From an uncultured Clostridia bacterium (GTDB lineage Bacteria; Bacillota; Clostridia; Oscillospirales; CAG-272), in the NCBI GenBank assembly GCA_904501715.1, contig CAJGCD010000036.1, positions 1-16,626 on the forward strand: DNA of 16,626 nucleotides, written 5' to 3'. Below the pieces are notes generated by a model that saw nothing but the letters and a program-made list of their open reading frames with translations, searched no databases and was not told the origin of the DNA. Below are positions 14,133-16,626 of this stretch, piece after piece. The position numbers were made by a program, and so were the translations under genes. Each line of letters opens with the position of its first letter. Position 1 is the first letter of the stretch.

Positions 14133-15317
14133 ATGAAGCATAGAGAGATACTGCTCTGCAAATACGGCGAGATAGTTCTTAAGGGTGCAAACCGCAAATA
14201 TTTTGAGGATACCCTCTGCCGTGAGATAAGACACAGAGCTGCCGCCTACGGTGATTTTGATATCTACCGCGCTCAGAGCACTATATATATTGAGCCCAAG
14301 GATGAGCTTGCCGATATGGACGGAATGTTCGCATCCGCTTGCAAGGTGTTCGGTATAGTTGCCGTACAGAGAGCCGCTGTATGTGAAAAGAATATGGACG
14401 ACATAAAGCGTGTTGCCAAGGACTATATTCCTCAATTTCTTGAGGGAAAGAAAAGCTTTAAGGTGGAGGCAAAGCGCTCGGACAAGGCGTTTCCCCTTGA
14501 CTCTATGGCGCTTGCTCGCGAGGTTGGCGGATATATCCTTGAGAGCTGCCATAAGATAAAGGTCGACGTGCATCAGCCCGAGGTAGTGGTCAAGGTAGAG
14601 ATACGCGAGTTTGGCGCTTATCTTTCGGCGGGGGCGTTCAAGGGGGCGGGCGGTATGCCCGTTGGAACCAGCGGACGCGGATTGCTGCTTCTGTCGGGAG
14701 GTATTGACTCACCTGTTGCGGGATATATGATGGCGAAGCGCGGAGTTAAGATCGAGGCGCTCCATTTTGAGTCCTTTCCATATACCAGTGAGAGAGCCCG
14801 TGAAAAGGTGCTGGAGCTTGCATCTATCCTTGCGGAGTACGCAGGCGAGGTGCGAGTGCATATAGTTTCGCTCACTCACATTCAGGAGGAGCTGGTGAAG
14901 AACTGCGAGGAGGACTATTTTACCCTCCTGCTTCGCAGATTTATGATGAAGATAGCCGAGAGAGTCGCAAAATATAAGGGCTGCTCGGTGCTGATCACGG
15001 GCGAGAGCCTTGCGCAGGTGGCGTCGCAGACTATGCAGGCGCTATGCGTTACCGACAGCGCCGTGGAGATACCCGTTTTCCGTCCCTGCATAGGTATGGA
15101 TAAGGAGGAGATAGTGACTATCTCCCGTAAAATGGGCGCCTTTGAAACCTCAATTCAGCCATACGAGGACTGCTGTACTGTATTTACACCCAGACATCCC
15201 AAGACCAAGCCTGAGCTGGAGAAGGTCCTTGCGCAGGCGGCAAAGGTTGATTTCGACGCCCTCGCCGACGAGGCCTTCGAGAGCCTTTATACGGTAAATA
15301 TCGAGGCGAGGTATTGA
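14133..15317 (+). CDS. thiI: tRNA 4-thiouridine synthase / sulfurtransferase ThiI
   Basis: A 394-residue enzyme that adenylates U8 of tRNA and transfers sulfur to form 4-thiouridine; it can also serve thiamine thiazole synthesis. An N-terminal ferredoxin-like region and a THUMP domain (about 1-165) precede the PP-loop ATPase domain, with SGGIDSPVAGYMM (188-200) as the ATP-binding loop. ITGESLAQVASQTMQAL (288-304) and EDCCTVFTPRHP (346-355) follow, the latter including the conserved Cys347/348. There is no C-terminal rhodanese domain, the Bacillus-type form. AAGGTG overlaps the stop of the preceding gene and the ATG is 9 nt after it, so the two are co-transcribed. No cysteine desulfurase partner is in the window. 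Confidence 0.93.
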   Translation: MKHREILLCKYGEIVLKGANRKYFEDTLCREIRHRAAAYGDFDIYRAQSTIYIEPKDELADMDGMFASACKVFGIVAVQRAAVCEKNMDDIKRVAKDYIPQFLEGKKSFKVEAKRSDKAFPLDSMALAREVGGYILESCHKIKVDVHQPEVVVKVEIREFGAYLSAGAFKGAGGMPVGTSGRGLLLLSGGIDSPVAGYMMAKRGVKIEALHFESFPYTSERAREKVLELASILAEYAGEVRVHIVSLTHIQEELVKNCEEDYFTLLLRRFMMKIAERVAKYKGCSVLITGESLAQVASQTMQALCVTDSAVEIPVFRPCIGMDKEEIVTISRKMGAFETSIQPYEDCCTVFTPRHPKTKPELEKVLAQAAKVDFDALADEAFESLYTVNIEARY

Positions 15318-15722
15318 GGATGCGATTTTCCACCTTTCTTGAAAGAAAGGTGGAGCCAAAGAACTTTTTGAAGGGATTATTGCAAGGGTTCGCACAAACT
15401 AAACATTAAAAAGTTTAGGTCAAGCCTTTTCAAAGGCTTGCGGTTTCCAAAGGCAGAGCCTTGGTCGCCCGTCGCAACGGGCGAAATTCCAAATCGTTCA
15501 AATAGCGCAGGAGAGGGGAATTGACTCGCTTGCGAGGCAAGGGGAGAACCCTCGCCGGGGGTTCTCCCAATAAACGAGTTCAAACAACATCCCACTCGAT
15601 AAGACCACCCTCTTATCAAGTTCTTTTGGTGCTCAACTCGCTTGCGAGTTAGCAGTGCGCTTGCGCTCTTGTTCTCCTAAAGAAAAGTACGAAAAATTTA
15701 AACAAATCTAACTATAAAATTT
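15318..15722. repeat. Hairpin-rich non-coding region, probably a dispersed intergenic repeat
   Basis: This ~405-bp stretch has no credible gene. It holds a chain of inverted repeats: 15329-15338/15345-15354 (TCCACCTTTC/GAAAGGTGGA), CTAAAC 15399-15404/GTTTAG 15413-15418, CAAGCCTTT 15421-15429/AAAGGCTTG 15432-15440, CCAAAGGC 15447-15454/GCCTTGG 15458-15464, CGCCCGT 15466-15472/ACGGGCG 15477-15483, GGGAGAACCC 15542-15551/GGGTTCTCCC 15559-15568, and AACTCGC 15635-15641/GCGAGTT 15644-15650. The core CGCTTGCG occurs three times (from 15527, 15639 and 15658). None has a clear U-tract, so they are not ordinary terminators. The style resembles the intergenic repeat debris common in gut clostridia, recalled and not searched. 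Part of it may still be transcribed as a thiI 3' region. Confidence 0.6.
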
Positions 15723-16626
15723 ATGGAAATAACGATAGCAAAAAACGCGGGCTTCTGTTTTGGCGTTAAGCGCGCTACCGATAGCCTGGAAGAGAAAATT
15801 GAAAATCGAAAAGACGGCGAAAGAATATACACCCTCGGTACGCTGATACATAACGAGACCTACAACGATATGTTAAGAGCTAAGGGCGTTGAGGTCACTC
15901 ATATCGGCAGTATAGACGGGCTCGCTCAGAGCGCGTCGGAGGATGCGCCCGTGACAGTCTTTATCCGCGCCCACGGAATTCCCCGCGAGGACGAGGAAAT
16001 GCTCAGGTCGGCGGCAGAGAAAAATCCATACTTTACGTACGTGGATTGCACCTGTCCCTATGTGAAAAAGATACACAATATAGCGAAAAAGTACTCAGAG
16101 GAGGAAAATATTTTCCTGCTTCTGGGCAAGGAGGACCACCCCGAGGTGGTGGGGATTTTGAGCTATTTCGACTATGAAAAGGTAACTTTTTCCACCGCCG
16201 AGGAGCTTCTCGAAAAAGGAGAAAACGGGCTTTTCGTCAAATTAAACAATAAACGACCGATTTTGGCGGCTCAAACAACTCAAAAATTGGCGGAATGGAG
16301 AAAAACACAAGAACTTTTAAAAAAAGTATATACAAATCCCTTAATTTTTGATACAATATGTAGTGTTACGGAACAGCGGCAAAAGGAAGCCGCAGCTTTG
16401 GCGAGGGAGTGCGACGCTATGATAGTCATAGGCGGCAAGGAAAGCTCTAACACCGCAAAGCTCTATGCCGTATGTAAGGAAAATTGCCCGCAGACCGTCC
16501 GTGTTGAAAGAGCGGACGAGCCGGCGGTTAACAATTTAATAAAACGTCCCTACGCGAAAGTAGGAATTGCCGCGGGAGCATCGACCCCGTCAGGCGTAAT
16601 TCAGGAGGTACACAACAAAATGAGCG
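15723..16626 (+). CDS. ispH: 4-hydroxy-3-methylbut-2-enyl diphosphate reductase (partial, 3' end outside window)
   Basis: 301 codons are open to the window edge. The enzyme reduces HMBPP to IPP and DMAPP, the last step of the MEP isoprenoid pathway, with a [4Fe-4S] cluster. N-terminal MEITIAKNAGFCFGV gives the first cluster Cys (C12); the others are in VDCTCPYVKK and DTICSVTEQRQ. RAHGIPRE and DHPEVVGI carry the substrate-binding His and the catalytic Glu, and GIAAGASTPSGVIQEV is the usual end of the IspH domain. The frame stays open past that point (HNKMS), so a fusion to ribosomal protein S1 domains, known in several clostridia, is possible. The ATG fixes the correct N-terminus, yet no Shine-Dalgarno sequence is visible; TATAAAAT lies directly upstream (15713-15720). 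Confidence 0.92.
   Translation, partial: MEITIAKNAGFCFGVKRATDSLEEKIENRKDGERIYTLGTLIHNETYNDMLRAKGVEVTHIGSIDGLAQSASEDAPVTVFIRAHGIPREDEEMLRSAAEKNPYFTYVDCTCPYVKKIHNIAKKYSEEENIFLLLGKEDHPEVVGILSYFDYEKVTFSTAEELLEKGENGLFVKLNNKRPILAAQTTQKLAEWRKTQELLKKVYTNPLIFDTICSVTEQRQKEAAALARECDAMIVIGGKESSNTAKLYAVCKENCPQTVRVERADEPAVNNLIKRPYAKVGIAAGASTPSGVIQEVHNKMS

Noticed and set aside
13365..14573. 402-codon minus-strand open frame across the exonuclease and thiI genes
   Set aside because: It spans the junction of two well-supported plus-strand genes and shows no recognisable motifs; the composition again mirrors acidic codons on the other strand.
15329..15354. thiI terminator at the first hairpin after the gene
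   Set aside because: The stem is strong but is followed by GCCAAAGAAC, not a T-tract, so I kept it as part of the hairpin-rich block.
15377..15619. 80-codon minus-strand open frame in the thiI-ispH spacer
   Set aside because: It reads through several perfect hairpins of the repeat block, with no family motif. Such frames arise by chance in this type of clostridial intergenic repeat.
15525..15666. CRISPR-like array from the repeated CGCTTGCG core
   Set aside because: The three copies are short, unevenly spaced and each part of a local palindrome; there are no uniform spacers and no cas genes.

Overview
The window looks like chromosomal DNA of an anaerobic, probably gut-associated clostridial Bacillota (Oscillospiraceae/Ruminococcaceae-like). 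This is inferred from AAGGAGG-type ribosome binding sites, near-consensus sigma-A promoters with 17-bp spacers, a clostridial-type SipW signal peptidase locus, a rhodanese-less ThiI, IspH, and a C-terminal fragment that resembles pyruvate:ferredoxin oxidoreductase. No phage, IS element, CRISPR array, tRNA or rRNA was found.

Layout. (1) 1-154: the 3' end of a gene on the plus strand and a bidirectional terminator. (2) 190-6811: a uronate/uronide catabolic locus. A divergent AraC-family regulator (minus) faces the operon GH2 beta-hexuronidase, tagaturonate reductase (uxaB), altronate dehydratase (uxaA) and a cytoplasmic beta-propeller related to oligogalacturonate lyases. The genes are packed by 4- and 20-nt overlaps and the operon closes with a hairpin terminator. 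The enzymes would free a hexuronic acid from a beta-glycoside and take its keto form through altronate to 2-keto-3-deoxygluconate. The isomerase, KDG kinase, aldolase and transporter are not in the window.

(3) 6886-11629: a secretion and surface-protein operon behind a strong promoter that overlaps a perfect tandem 22-bp repeat. It encodes a small secreted protein, a multi-membrane-span SipW/ER-type signal peptidase (Ser-His dyad), a two-span membrane protein resembling DUF5305, and a larger secreted protein. The two secreted proteins share the N-terminal signature GYAT-(I/L)-(T/S)-G-x-L, which suggests that the intervening peptidase processes both. By analogy with TasA/SipW of Bacillus this may be an extracellular fibre or matrix system, but the cargo proteins are not recognisably TasA. 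This is the most interesting part of the window.

(4) 11655-12957: a monocistronic SLC13/ArsB-type permease with an unusual histidine-rich N-terminus, its own promoter and terminator. (5) 12960-15317: a perfect consensus promoter driving a TTG-started DEDDh exonuclease-domain protein with a duplicated N-terminal domain and a zinc ribbon, followed by thiI. (6) 15318-15722: about 400 bp of non-coding, hairpin-rich DNA that looks like a dispersed intergenic repeat. (7) 15723 to the end: ispH, running off the window.
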